Shown here: positions 1 to 12,054 of the stretch, in pieces
Layout: the number at the start of each line of letters is the position of its first letter
Position numbering within the stretch: position 1 is the stretch's first letter
NCBI GenBank assembly: GCA_012932865.1
Contig: SAXG01000080.1
Span: 62,001 to 126,000, forward strand
Reading direction: 5' to 3'
DNA: 64,000 nt
Source: Amylostereum areolatum
Taxonomy: Eukaryota; Basidiomycota; Agaricomycetes; Russulales; Stereaceae
Program-made: the position numbers and the translations under genes
The notes under the pieces: generated by a model
Seen by the model: only the letters and a program-made list of their open reading frames with translations
Told to the model about the DNA's origin: nothing
Database searches by the model: none

Positions 1-757
1 CAAAACGCTCGTGCACTCGACAGGTGGAGTACTCGTCACTAAATTCAATCACCAGATCGTCTCTCAGCTTGAATAATGTACGGGTAGATACTGCACCCAC
101 TCACGCAGGCCACCGCCGCCATGTCTACGTGATAATTTATGACAGTCTCGGAATTCAGTTAAGCGCTCGCAAGCCGTTTACAGCAGTACCTACCCTCCAG
201 CCAGGATCGGGGCTCGGACTGAGGCGTTCTTTTGATCATCAAGAAAAATCATCCTCGCGATCGCTTGCAGTCTTCCATTAGACCCTTTCAGCCACCTATT
301 GACTCTGTGATTAACGTCGAAAAATGCTCAGAGCGCAATGAGGCGGTTTTCTCTTCACACAGAACAGGTGGGACGAAGTCATACAGACGCACAATGGAAT
401 AAATCTCGTAGGTGCAAAATAAGACGTGGTCCCTGCGTTCACCCACGAGTGCGGGAGTTCGTACCTACAGTGGCGGTAATTTGCATAAGACGGAGTAGAA
501 TCGAGTCACGACTTCGACGAATTTTGAGAAATATTAAGCGCCCGCAATTCAAAAAAGGAAGGTATCGAGCGTGGCGACGCACGCGGCTTGATTTCTACCA
601 AGTCCTCCCATGAACTTCCTAAGCGAGTTACTCACCACGTACACGATGCCCTTCCTTTCTACTGTCACGGCCGGCGCGCAACCGAGCCTGGACTTGCCCG
701 TTTTTTGCTTAAAAGGATGCGCTACCCCCACCTGATTCTTCACTCTCATCCCCCGCC
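1..757. other. 5' edge, no supported gene
   Basis: Only short open frames with no recognisable protein were found on either strand. The last ~100 bases before position 758 are pyrimidine-rich, as is common in the proximal promoter and leader of agaricomycete genes, and probably belong to the ankyrin gene. The rest could be the far promoter or the remains of a neighbour outside the window. Confidence 0.5.
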
Positions 758-3700
758 ATGTCGCAGAACTCAGAGGCCGCCGCGTTTTTGTCTCATCTCT
801 CCACCCTTCCTAAAGGCCCCGTCTCTCTCGACGACGTCCTACAACCTTCTCTCGACGACGAGGCCGCGCTTCGCAAGCTCTTCGCCACCGACAAGGCCAA
901 CACGCGCCTCAAGGACATTCATGTCGGCCTCGTCGACGTCTTTGCTGCTCCCAGCAGCGTTCGCACCACCCGTGCTCGCGTCGTGAAGGACAACGTAGAC
1001 CTGCAGGCCAAGCACGTCATGCCACTGCCCGCCGAACGCCGACGCAAGGAGGGCGAACCTGCGATGGCGGACGATCTCGACGCGTTCAAGAAGAATTGGG
1101 CTATCTTCACCGAGGGATCGTTGTCCCAGCTCGAGGATTGGACCGGCGTCGTCGCCGCGGGAGGATCGGTGCAGGCGTGTCTCGCGCCGCTGCCCGAGTC
1201 GGCCAAGACGAGCAAGCGCGCGATGCGGAAATGGTACCACGATACCGCCTACCATTCGTCCGACGTGGATCTATTCTTGTATGGAATGACCCAGGAGCAG
1301 GTATGTGTCTGCAGCATTTTTAGGTCGCGTCACGGTCTGATCTTTTTTCTCGTTCTGCAGGCTGAAGTCAAGATCAACGCCATATACGAGGCCGTACGCG
1401 ACTCGGTCCCGTGGGACGTCACCTGCGTGCGCACGAAGCATACCGTGTCTATCTACTGTAGGTCCCTTCTTTTCCTCGCCTCTATTGCTGCGTCTTCCAT
1501 CTCCCTTTTCTCCACCCACTCGCTCACGTCATCATGCAGCACAATACCCTTACCGCTGCGTGCAAATCGTCCTGCGCTTGTACAGCTCCCCGGCCGAGAT
1601 CTTGGCCGGCTTCGACGTCGACGCCCCCTGCTGTGCGTACGATGGCAATCGCGTGTGGGCCAACCCGCGCGCGATCGTGGCCATGATGCGTCAGGCCAAC
1701 ACCGTAGATGTGACGCGCCGGTCGCCCTCGTACGAGGTCCGCCTGGCCAAGTACTCCCTGCGCGACTTTGAGATCTACATCCCGAACCTCCAGCGCGGCA
1801 ACATCGACCCCACCGTCCGTTCCCGCCCCCTTAGCCTACCTATATTCGTGTGCTAATACACGTCATAGATCTTCGAACGCGCGATTACGCGCATCCAGGG
1901 TCTCGCGCGTCTGCTCGTGCTCGAAAGGCTTGAGAACGCGAACGCGCGCTCGCAGTATCTCGCAAAGCGGGGTGACCTCCGCGGGCGCCCAAACGCCACG
2001 CAGACTGTCTACCCGTACACAGGCAGGCGGCGACAGTACAAGGGCGACCTCAAGGCGACGGTCGGATTTGCCGACCTCGAGATGAGCGACTACGACGTCG
2101 TGTCTTTGCAGATCCCGTACGGACCCGGCTGGGACGCGAAACGCATCGAGAGGCTGATCTACAAGACGGACCTGGGGATGAACAGTGAGTCGGTCGGAGC
2201 GATGGGATGTTTGCGTGCTGATCCCTGTCTCTAGCGCCGTTCAACCCGAAAAACAAGGGACGCAGCCTGCATCGACACTCGGCGTTCTTTGGGACGATGC
2301 AAGAGTGTCTCGACGACTGCTGTGGGGTATGTCTTTCCGTTGTCGTTGATCTCTTTCCCACTCATATCGCTTCCAGGAATGCCCCGAGCCCGAAAATCAG
2401 GAGGAACATGAACTGCAGGACGAAGAAGACAAGAGCTATGTTCGCGGACGCGTGGCGTATGTTTCCGCAGTTGCTCTGCCAGTGGCTGTCCCTAGCATTG
2501 ACGTCCACCCAGGTTCATCGCAGAGGACCCCGGCCGTCAAAGCCTCTCCGGCAGCTTCAACCCGATCGACGAGGACGAGTGGAGCGAGCAGGCATACATC
2601 CAAGCGACTGCAAAGTTCTTCGCGGCGATCTCGCTCGGCGACACAGAGGCCGTGGTGCAGATGGTCCAGGACGGCGAGGACGTGAACCTGCGGGACCAGG
2701 TCGGACGGACGCCGCTCCACGTCGCGATCCTGTGTGGCCAGACGGCGGTCGCGGAGGCGCTGATCGACGCGGGTGCGCGCATGACGCCGCGGCTGGTCGG
2801 GGGGCGGTCGTCGCTGCACCTTGCGGCGCAGATGGGGAACGTGGCGCTGGTGAAGAAGATGCTCGCGCGAAGCGAGGAGAACAAGGTCAAGGCGGCGGAG
2901 GCGGCCAAGGCCAAGGCGGAAGCTGAGGCCATGTCGGTGGACACCGAGCCCGAACGCCCCAGCAGCGAAGACGATTGGGAGTCGGAGAGATCGGACGAGG
3001 ACGAGGACGAGGACGAGGACGATAAGGACTACGTGAAGCCCAAAGTCCCGGCTGCGTCTCCGAAGGGCCAGCAGACGGATGCGGACGTTCTGGAGGACAA
3101 CGAGGAGGAGCCAGATATTCTCGACATTGCGGTGCCCGACTGGGACTTTGCCTTCACACCGCTCGGCTACGCGATCCTCTCGGGCTCTCTCGAGCTTGTG
3201 GACGTCCTCCTGGCCGCCGGCGCAGACCCGAAGCTGCCGACCAAGGCGAAGCAGGGCAAACCCCTGCATCCGCTCACGATGACGCTGTTCACCCCGGACG
3301 AGGCGCGCGGGGCGGAGATCGCGGCCAAGCTGGTCGCGGCGGGCGCTAGCTCGTCTATGGCGGACGATAACCAGTTCACCATCTTCCACCGTGTCGTGTC
3401 CGCGGGCAAGCCCGGCCTCGTGGCGGCGTTGCTCAACCATGACCCCAATGCGAAAACGGCGCTGGCCGTCCCAGCGTGGACCGACTACTCCCAAGCACTG
3501 CTATACCCACTGGTTACGGCGGTGTCCAAGAAGGACTACGCGACGCTCGCGCTCCTTCTTGCGTACGGTGCCAAGGTGGAATTCACTGCTGAAGATGTCT
3601 CACGAGCTGAAGTTTCGAGGTATGTTTCCGCTTATGTCTGCATTTTGACAACCCGTTGACGAGCTCGTATGTGCTTAGGCCGAACCAACGATACCACGTT

Positions 3701-6700
3701 CAGAATACGAGCTATCTCCAACGCCTTCACCTTCCAGTCGAGGTCGCCATCGCCAATCTCGACGATGTGGTCTATCCCCTTATCGAGCTCGGTGCCATGT
3801 TCGACGTCGAGACCCGCTCCTCCCTCCAGTACTCCTACAGCCTGCCTGGCAAAAAGCAGAAGCTTGTGGATTGGGTCAAATCTGCCGCTGAACCTAAGTC
3901 AGCATCGCGACTATAGCGCCAGTTCCCGTCATGACAGCACCTGCCGGCGACTCATGGAGCGATTACCGCGCCTACCTGTCCTCGGTGCTCCATCAGGAAA
4001 AACCTCCCTTACTAAAATCAACAAATCCAGCAAATTAGCGCTAGTTAGAGGGGGACCTTCCTAAAGTGAACTAATGGGCTCTATTCTCACAAAACCCCGT
4101 ACACATTTCGATGCACTGTCGTCGACATTGACCTCATATTTGCACTTCAAATACATAGTTGAGGCCAGAAGGGTGACAGGGACCTACGTTGACGTAGTGC
4201 CTTGCAGGTTGGCAGCGGGAACAGGGAATTAGGAAGGTCCCCCTCTAATTAGTAGATTTTTAGTAAGGGAGGTTTTTCCTGATGTCCGATCCCTGGCTAA
4301 TCGTCTGAGGACTTCGGGTGACCAGAATAGGGACCACATGCAGCTTTCAACCGGTGGCCTTCCACCAGCGGACCCGAAGAAGGTGTTGTCAACCAAGGCG
4401 TATTACCAGGAGGTCGAAAAGTTCATGCATGTCCGTTTATCTGAGCCGCAGACCGCGCCCAAGGATGCAACTCCCGACTCTGCCCTCGCGACCAAGCTCC
4501 CTCAAGCTGATAGCCTATTTGGTAGCATGTTCCACTTTGGATATCGCGGCCAGCCAGATCCTACGCAGGTTTCGGGATACGTGCGTTTGCTGGCGATCGG
4601 CGGTATAAGCACCGTCGCAGTTCCTCTCCATCTCAAGGCGTTCTACGACGAACTCTACCAGGCATGCTGGGAGGGGGACGACAAGCGGGTCGAAGAGTTA
4701 TGTCTGCCCAAGGACGAGGTTGACGAGCAAGAGCCTATCCAGATTACAGTGCAGACCACGAGTCCTTTTGCATCGTCCCATTCCGGCAAGTCTTCCTCGC
4801 ATCGTTACCTTCATGTCCGAACTAATGGTGACGCAGGGTATACGCCACTGGCAGTAGCTTTGCATCGCAGGCATTGGGAGACGGCGAGGCTCATCATCGC
4901 GATCGCCTCTGCTCAATACAAGGCTCCCGAGAAGACTGCTGGTTCGTTCAATGTGAACATTTTCCGAGGACGTAAGTACTGTTGTCAGTGTCCTTATGCG
5001 CCTCGTTAATCTTGCCTGCTCTCATAGACGAATCTGATGACGACGAAAGCGATTCAAACTCGGATGTAGACATGGACGCTCCCCAAGAAACAATCAAATT
5101 CACGGACATCGCCGCACGTCCTTCTTCCGTCAAGTGCGACGTTCCTGTGAGCAAGCTCCTCCAGGCGACTTCTCCATGGCCCACCGAGGATAAGACCCAG
5201 CACTTCCAGGCGACTCCGCTGCAAAAGGCTATCATCGACAACGACATGGAAGCTTTCCTCAAGATTGCGGATCTCTACAAGGAGGCAGCGTCTACGTCGT
5301 TAAGGAACGATGGCGTGGCGTGGACGGTGACGGAGGATCGACCGGACATGCTGGACGAGATCATCCGGCGCGCAGGTGCGGCATCGGCGCGTCAGGAGGA
5401 GACGCCGAAGGCGGAATCCACCGCAGAGGCGGACACCACCAGCAAGAAGACTGCGGCGAGGAAGGAGCGTGTGTACAATGGGCTCAACGTCGGCGGGAAG
5501 AAGCGCAAGGACCTCGCACTTATGGGTGTAGGCGTCGCGCGCCCTGCCCAGAACGTCATTCCGGCACCTCTCCTGCGCACTGCTGCCGTCGCGGGCTCGG
5601 TCAATGTCGTGGAGTATCTCGCTGGTCCTCACGTTCTTGCGGCCTTCCAGTACTACGCGAAGCATGGCATGGACGCTCAGGCGAGAACGCTCAAGAAGAT
5701 GGAGAACTTGCAGGGACTGTTGCCGAAGTGGCTCGGATGGGATATCAACGAGCTTAACGAGAGTCCACTGACGGCGGCCGTCATACACAACAAGCTGAAC
5801 ATCGTCAAGAAGATGTGGGAATACCAGCCAGAGCTGATGTTGGACGCGATGGATGCAAAGTTCGTCGTTTCTCTGTGCTTTCTGGGTCTGAATGTCGACG
5901 AAGCTGACGGCGGATTTCAGGACAAAGCTTCCGGGTTTCAACGCTTTGCTGTCGGCGGCATGGGGCTCGGGTGGTCCAGACATGATCGACTACCTTTTAT
6001 CCAAAGGTTGCAGTCCCTCGGAGCGAGACATTCGTGGGTACGTGATCGACGTTTTTCCTCTCTCGAGCAGACACTAACTTCGTACATCAGATGGAACATC
6101 TACCATATTCTGTGTATCACCCAATCAGCCGAAAAGATGGCGACTCTGAAGCATGTGCTGAAGGTCCTGCCCAAGGAATTGACCCACGAGCTCCTGGCAC
6201 AGAAGTCAAAGGAGGCTTATAATACGGTACGTCTCTTCGGTTGCTTGGAGCTATCATATTGAATGCTAACATCTGTTGTCCATAGCCCCTGATGTTGGCT
6301 GTGAAACGCGGCGACCCGAATACTGTCAAGACCCTCGTCCAATTCGGCATCGACCCATCTGTCTATCTCATGAAAGACTCCACCGGTTCGACCGTCCTTC
6401 ACGTCGCCGTGCAGAACTCAAGTGTTGCAACTGTTCCCATCCTCATCAAGTACGGTCCGAAGGAGCTCCTCCACACCGAGAACGGCGTCGGCCAGACACC
6501 ATTGGACATTTCCGGGCTCAAGGAGCTTGGCGTCCGCACGCAGCTGGGCCACGGCGAAGCTCGACTTCCGGGCGAGCTCCGCGGGGTTGTGGATGGGGGC
6601 GCCGTGTTCAAGGTTGCGCTCGACCTCGACACGTTGAAGGTGCAGGTGCCAAAGCTGGCGAAGACACTCGAGAGCCTGCTGGCGGAGGGAAAGTTGGACG

Positions 6701-7179
6701 CCGGGTCGAAGGCGGGCAAGGAGCTCCTGGAGCTCAAAGACAGGATGGAGCGCAAGCTCGCCGAGGCTCTCGCGGAGAGGCCTGCCGCTGCCGACGCGAA
6801 CGCTGAGGACGGACCAACGACGGCCGTGTACAACCATTACTCCTACTACAGCGTGCTGCACGAAGACTACATACGGAAGACCTTCGACATCGTGCGGCGC
6901 GCGGTGGAGGACTCGCCCGGACCCCGACAGCTCGTACACCTGATGGACGTCCAGAATTCGGTGGAAAGAAACTTGGCGCAGGTCACCAGTGTGCGCGCGG
7001 GGAGGGAAGGAGCGGCGGCGTACGCTGTCTATTTGCGCAGGGGTAGGAGGGCTGAGGTGAACCTGGACCAACCGGAGGAGAGCGAGGACGACCAGAGGAA
7101 GAACGCGCTCTGGCAGTCCAGCGTGTTCAACACCCACTGGAATGGAGGAATTTCTGCGTTTGGGGCTGATTGCCTCTAA
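758..7179 (+). CDS. Large nucleotidyltransferase-like / ankyrin-repeat protein, multi-exon, probably disrupted
   Basis: The ATG follows a CCGCC context. Exons read from the sequence include 758-1300, 1361-1457, 1540-1814, 1869-2184, 2235-2336, 2377-2456, 2513-3619 and 3679 onward, ending at TAA 7177-7179. The N-terminal region has a GGSV segment followed about 25 residues later by SSDVDLFLYG. This resembles the G[GS]...DxD signature of polymerase-beta-type nucleotidyltransferases; the catalytic role is an inference. Downstream (around 2650-2870, 3140-3300, 4840-4920 and 6290-6530) are ankyrin-type repeats such as GRTPLHVAILCGQ and SLHLAAQMGN. An acidic DEDEDEDE stretch lies near 3000. Ankyrin repeats normally mediate protein contacts. 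Two lesions lie close together: the frame changes at about 3898 without a phase-matching intron, and a MITE sits at 3994-4283. The gene may be a recent pseudogene, or the frame change may be a sequencing error. Product length would be over 1,600 residues. Confidence 0.75.
3994..4283. mobile_element. 290-bp MITE-like element with long terminal inverted repeats
   Basis: Both ends carry the same 24-bp inverted repeat beginning CAGGAAAAACCTCCCT. Inside each arm lies a second matching block containing GAGGGGGACCTTCCTAA. The element is flanked on both sides by AT, which could be a 2-bp target duplication. Removing 3994-4283 joins codon CAT (3991-3993) to GTC (4284-4286) and makes the ankyrin-gene reading frame continuous. 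There is no coding capacity, so it is a non-autonomous DNA transposon relic. The superfamily cannot be named from the ends alone, because a 2-bp TA would be expected for Tc1/mariner and AT is seen here. Confidence 0.85.
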
Positions 7180-7934
7180 GTTGAGGGCGCCATCTTCCCT
7201 CCCCCCGTTTGGTGGAGCTTGGTTCGTTGGTTGGTTGGGGGGGTTATCTTTGCTGTGACCTGTATCGTTGTGTTTGTTTTATGGGTCGTCCTGTTATGAC
7301 TTCGTCGATCCAGCGTTGTTCCTTTCTGAAGTGCCGTAGGTGGGTGTGTTCGTGAAGGCGGTCTGAGCACACACCCTTTGTAAATACGTGCGTATCACTC
7401 TAGCCCTAACTTCCTACGTTTCCCTTCCCGCGCAACACCACAATGAGTCCTTGAGCGAGGATGCTTGCTAGCCCGGAATTGTTATCTTCTAAAGACATCT
7501 TCTTAGATCATGGCAATCTCAATTATCTTCTAATGCATAGCCGGCACCCAGTGTGAATCTTGACTTGATGAGGCGAGCTCATTGTCTCTCGCATCTCTTC
7601 CGGCAGCCCTAGTATTTTCTGCTCATCCCGCTGCCTAAACATGTGGCTCAAGTGGACGCTGTATCCAGGTCCTCGAGGTCAAGCGCGCACCGCGCCGCAC
7701 TGGCGACCGTGATTATTGTCGACTCAACATGATGGGAGCGTGAGTACAATCGGTCTTTAGATTTCGAGGAAGTCGCTGACGACTCGCAAGAAGAAAACAA
7801 CAATGGGCATGGTGACCATTATGCATTAGAGGCGAGCGGGCTCAGCAGAGTGCCAAACTGCCTGCCGAGCCTGAAGTGACGAATATTGGGGCAGGACGCA
7901 CACCCTCAACAATTTCCCCATTGTGTTCTCTACA
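7180..7934. other. Intergenic; 3' end of ankyrin gene and promoter of WWD copy A
   Basis: No coding potential was seen. The region just after 7180 is GT-rich on the + strand, as a 3' UTR might be. Around 7850-7870 there is a short block (gtgccaaactgc-tgccgag) that recurs at a similar distance upstream of WWD copies D (about 11951-11971) and H (about 58890-58912, minus). It is probably part of a shared promoter or leader. Confidence 0.5.
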
Positions 7935-8726
7935 ATGTCCTTAACCTCGTCGCAGAAGAATGCTTCAGAACTCAACATGGATCAATACATGTTCGAGTAC
8001 GCGCTCGACGCCGAAGGCAATCGCATTCGAGAGCCTACTTTCGACGGCTGGAAAATCACCCAGCGTGCAAAGGATGCTCGAAGAGCAGTACGTTCTCTCC
8101 TTTGACTTCCTCGCCACACAGCTGCTGATCTATCGCAGAAATGGCAGAGGCTTATGGACAATCGACCCCCGGTGGACATCATACCCTCAACTTCCGTCGC
8201 CGAGAACGGGAGCACGCCCCCTCTGCTTTACTACGGCTTTCCATACAAGTCCCAGTTCATGGTCAACTATGCTAGGCGTCACTCGCTCGAGCTGCCGCTC
8301 GTGGAAGAGGATCGCATTAGCCACGGGACGGACGCACTGAGAACCGCCGAGGTGAAGGACGAGGATGTTACGTGGCGGATGCGGGTAATTGCTGCTGAAC
8401 TCGTCGCCCGCCACCTCGGGCACGCCTGCGGGGGGATTTTTCTGCATATTGGGTCTCCGTTTACGTTCGAGTGGGATGGTATCCTTGCGCTCTGGTCAAA
8501 CTATGACATGCTTGATCGTCATGGACGGATGAGAGCCAGAGGGCATACCCTCGAGGAGGTCACCGCGATCATAGGCAAGGCCATGAATGAGGATGGCCAG
8601 GAGACCAAGATCCAATGGTGGTGGGACTTTCAAAATGATGTGGTGCGTGCTCCTCGTTGACGCTTGACGGCAGCTTGCTAACCTTCGCTCCCATTCTTCT
8701 AGAACGTGTACACCACCCCAAATTGA
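7935..8726 (+). CDS. WWD family protein, copy A (type 1), 226 aa, function unknown
   Basis: Three exons: 7935-8087, 8139-8642 (504 nt) and the microexon 8703-8726, joined by introns with gtacgt and gtgcgt donors. The start ATG (MSLTSSQKN) is chosen because the frame upstream lacks another ATG. The protein has an N-terminal NMDQYMFEY-LDAEGNRI segment, then KWQRLMDNRPP, LLYYGFPYK, FEWDGILALWSNY and a tryptophan-rich QWWWDFQNDV, and ends NVYTTPN. There is no signal peptide or membrane segment. I do not recognise the family. It belongs with copies D and F (IIPSTSVAENG signature). It is soluble and acidic-looking and reads as intact. Confidence 0.8.
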
Positions 8727-9433
8727 GTGCTGAGTGCTGACTTTTCACACCTTTCTCGTAAACCCCTCGCTCTCGATTGCTTTCTATCTCGCATGTTCGA
8801 AAGTTTTTATGTTTTATATCGCACAATGTAAACTCGTTCTCGATGTTTCTGTTATAACGTGTTGCCACTCGAGAGGCGCTGCTGATTTGAGACACCTATG
8901 GGAGCCTAGGCTTGTTCAAATTTAGAGGCCTTTGGCTGGTCGCCCCCAGAAAGGAAATCCGCAGCAGGGTCTGCAAAGTTCCCGCGCACGAATAAGGAAA
9001 TCTGGGAAATCGTCTGGGTGACTCTCGTGTGCCATCAGGTGTCACCAGAGCTGAATGTCGATCACTCTTTCGCGAGCTCATTCGAGCATACAACCTCCTC
9101 CTTGTTCCTCCCTCTTCATCGCACCCTTCCTCGCTCGCCCTCGCACCCGCCAATACGTTGATATCTGCGCACATACTTCAAACATCATGATGCCCACACC
9201 CGTACCCTCAAAATGCGCCTCACCCTCTCGCATTACCCGTCCTCACTCGGAGTCACTCCTCAGTCACCCGCTTGCTACCTTCGCCGATCCCGGCCGAAAC
9301 GCGCACGAAACGCGTGCAAGTGCGCACCAGCCACCGCATCACCGGCGCTTGAAACAAACCGAAGGGTAAAACTAACACTTACGGCCTACGAAACCCTTCT
9401 CGCTCCATCTTCCCATAGTGCTCAGCTTGAGTG
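8727..9433. other. Intergenic between WWD copies A and B
   Basis: 8735-8905 is the 3' flank of copy A. It is nearly the same as the flank of copy F (about 27345-27515), including the run ending gagacacctatggg. About 9370-9433 matches the 60 bp just upstream of copy G (ccttctcgctccatcttccc). The ~450 bp between these two blocks is absent between F and G. No gene is supported. Confidence 0.6.
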
Positions 9434-10217
9434 ATGTCTACCTCGGAACCCAACATGGACCAATACATGCTTGAATACGAGCTCGACGCCGACGGCGAAC
9501 GTATTCCAGAAGCTACTTTCTTCGGCTGGAAGCTCACGCAGCGTGCGAAGGATGCTCAAAGAGCAGTACGTGTTTCCCTCCGTCATCCTCGCCGCAGTTT
9601 CTAATATGGCACAGAAATGGCAGAGACTTATGGATAACCGACTCCCGATGTCTATCCTACCTGCAGCCGCCATCGCACAGAACGGGAGCAAGCCCCCTCT
9701 GCTCTTCTACGGCTTTCCATTCAAGTACCAATTCATGGTCAACTATGCTAAACGCCACAAGCTCGAAATGAAGCTCGTGGAAGAGGATCGCATCAGCAAT
9801 GGGACGGACGCACTAAGATTCGCTGAGCTCAAAGACGAAGACATTACGTGGAGGGAGGAAGTAATCGCTGTTTCGCTCGTCGCTCGCCACCTCGGGCATG
9901 CCTGTGGGGGCATCACGCTGGATGTCGGGTCACCGCTTACATTCGAGTGGGACGGTATCCTTGCGCTCTGGTCGAACTATAACATCCATGAGCGTTATAG
10001 ATGGATACAATTGGCAGGGCGTACGCTCGAGGATGTCATCGCGATCATGAATGAGGCCATGAACGAGGATGGCCAAACCACCAAGATCAGATGGTGGTGG
10101 GATTTTGACAACAATGTGGTACGTGCTCTTGAACTCACATCCCTGAACGTTGAACCGTAACGGCAGTTCGCTAACCTTCCCTTTTTTCACTAGAACTTGT
10201 TCCATACCCCAGACTGA
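9434..10217 (+). CDS. WWD family protein, copy B (type 2), 219 aa, function unknown
   Basis: Exons are 9434-9565, 9615-10118 (504 nt) and 10194-10217. The start MSTSEPNMDQYMLEYE is the first ATG after the conserved leader. Type 2 signature is MSILPAAAIAQNGS after MDNR. Other conserved blocks are LLFYGFPFKYQF, ISNGTDALRFAELKDED, GSPLTFEWDGILALWSNY and RWWWDFDNNV, with the end NLFHTPD. It is closest to copies G and H. A second terminal microexon of type-1 style lies 116 bp downstream (10333-10356) in the same phase and could serve as an alternative end. Function is unknown. Confidence 0.8.
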
Positions 10218-10332
10218 GTGTTGAAGCGCTGAGTACTGAGTACTGAGTGCTGACCTTTCATGCCTTTCCCGTAACTCCCTCGCTTTCGACGGCTTTCTAT
10301 CTCGCATGTTAATCTTCACCTTCACGGTTCAG

Positions 10333-10356
10333 AACGTGTTTACCACCCCAGATTGA
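10333..10356 (+). pseudogene. Orphan WWD terminal microexon
   Basis: Preceded by a plausible acceptor (cacggttcag), the 24 nt encode NVFTTPD plus stop, the same length and phase as the last exon of every intact WWD gene. The DNA downstream (tgtattttccgctg...cttcagc) resembles the 3' flank of copy D. It looks like the remaining 3' tip of a lost type-1 copy. It could still be used by copy B as an alternative last exon. Confidence 0.6.
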
Positions 10357-10669
10357 TTTGCCCCTGCTGCCCTGCCATCTATTTGTTGTATTTTCCGCTG
10401 CGTGCTTCAGCCTTTTGCGCTGTTTTTCCAACGCTCTCGATTCTTACGAATATACAGTTATTTTGGTTCACGCTTGGACTGTCCCTTCTCCGTACGCGCT
10501 CAGGGGTCGAGCCACAAACAGGTTCACGCTCGTAATCTACAATGCAACATTATACACAGAGCATAGAATGCATGCGAGCGAGGCAGCGAGACAGCGTCGT
10601 ACGAGAGCGAAGGTAACACAGCGGGACGAGGAGCGACCAGAGCGCGTTGGGCCGCAGCGAATCACACCC

Positions 10670-11166
10670 CGGGGTAGAGTTTGGATTCTGAGCCATGACC
10701 TCGAAGTCAGCTATTGTACGGTGTACATTGCGGCCATCGTGGACGACACGTACCACATCATTCTTGAAATCCCCACCATCTCATTCGAACGAGAGAGGAC
10801 GTCCAACATACAGCCTCATGTTCCCGCCGGCCGCTTCGAGATGGTTGATTAAGACCGCGTATTTATAGGTGCTTGAGCTCATGGCGTCTAGCGTAGTGGG
10901 ACAGGTAGTTCTTTTTGAACGGGAACCCGTAGAAGAGCAAGGGAGGGCTGCTTCCGTTCACAGGCGGCCTGTTATCCATGAGTCTTTGCCATGTCCGGGA
11001 CAAAAACAGAAAGTATGACGATGACGAAAGAGGGATCCACGCACTGCGGTTTCAGCGTCCTTGGCACACTGTGTTTACACTGGAAGTCGTCTGGAATGCA
11101 CCTGCCGTTCGCGTCGAGCTCGCACTCGTGCATACACTTGTCCATGTCGGGCTTCGAATTCGATAT
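10670..11166 (-). pseudogene. WWD copy C (type 3), degraded pseudogene
   Basis: On the minus strand the remains run in family order: MDKCMHECELDANG near 11130, LMDNRPPVNGS-PPLLFYGFPFKK near 10950, YARRHELKHL then a stop (10863-10865), CGNMRLYVG-PLSFE near 10820, and WWDF-NDVV near 10770. The position aligned with the start ATG of copy E reads ATA (11164-11166). About ten codons are missing after MDNRPP, and the FEWDG-to-RWM region is deleted. The 3' part shares the extended flank of copy E. No function is expected. Confidence 0.8.
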
Positions 11167-12054
11167 CGTTGATCCTGGAAGAACACGCGAGGACCTCCAG
11201 CGAAACAGGAAAGTAAGTTCGAGATAGACGATATGCTGACGTATCATGTAGCCAGCGTCATGTCCGATGGTCGCCTTCGCCAAGAGCTGCAACGCTAATT
11301 TTGAGCGGGATGGTGGGCCTTTTGGCATGGATTTCCCCTGGAAGGTGGTGAGGAGATGGGGATGAGAAAATTCGAAGGGCGCGTACCGCAGTAGGGCAGA
11401 AATCATAGGCGCTGAGATTTCCAACGGGCTCTGACCTTGAGCAGGTGGCACAGAAGATGTACATGGGGATGTCGCCGTGTTGGGTGTGTGGAAGGAGGAG
11501 GAGGAGACGACGGCCGGGAGGTCCCGCCGACAGTACTTCCTCTCATCGTCAGTCCACACCTGAAAACGACTAAGGTGATCTGCACGGGGAACGTTGTACG
11601 TATATACTCGTCTTACATTTTGTTTCAAGCCATGTATGAATGTACGATGTCGGAAGATCATTATTTGACTCCAGGGAAGTGGAGATAAGCCTCCGAAATC
11701 CTTCGCTCGATTCCGTCTGGACCTGTTATCTTCTACTTAAGGGTCCTTTACTTATCAAATCGTAGGATATCTACGTGATGATTACATAATGATCTTCTAA
11801 GACACACTAGGGACTGTACAGCCACAAGGCAATCTCCTGAGTCCCGACAGGCTCTTCGCATCTCTTTCGGCAGATTATTTCCTCAGTTTCTGCGTCCCCG
11901 AATTCCGTGACGATGTGCATCACTTCATCAGAGGCGAGCGGGCTAGGCGGAGTGCCAAACTGCTTGCCGAGGTGACGATTTGGACGACGCTCCAGAGTCC
12001 ACGGCGCACACCGACTCACGCATCCTCTTCACTTCTCTCGTGGTGCTTTCGACA
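11167..12054. other. Intergenic with a duplicated block
   Basis: No convincing gene was found; a long minus-strand frame here lacks family features. About 11580-11700 (containing aagccatgtatgaatgtacg) is repeated inverted at about 57425-57560 beside WWD copy H. About 11950-11975 carries the block shared upstream of copies A and H. Confidence 0.55.

Noticed and set aside
10972..11661. 229-codon minus-strand frame upstream of WWD copy C
   Set aside because: Only its last part matches the WWD pseudogene. The rest has no conserved features and includes a duplicated non-coding block.
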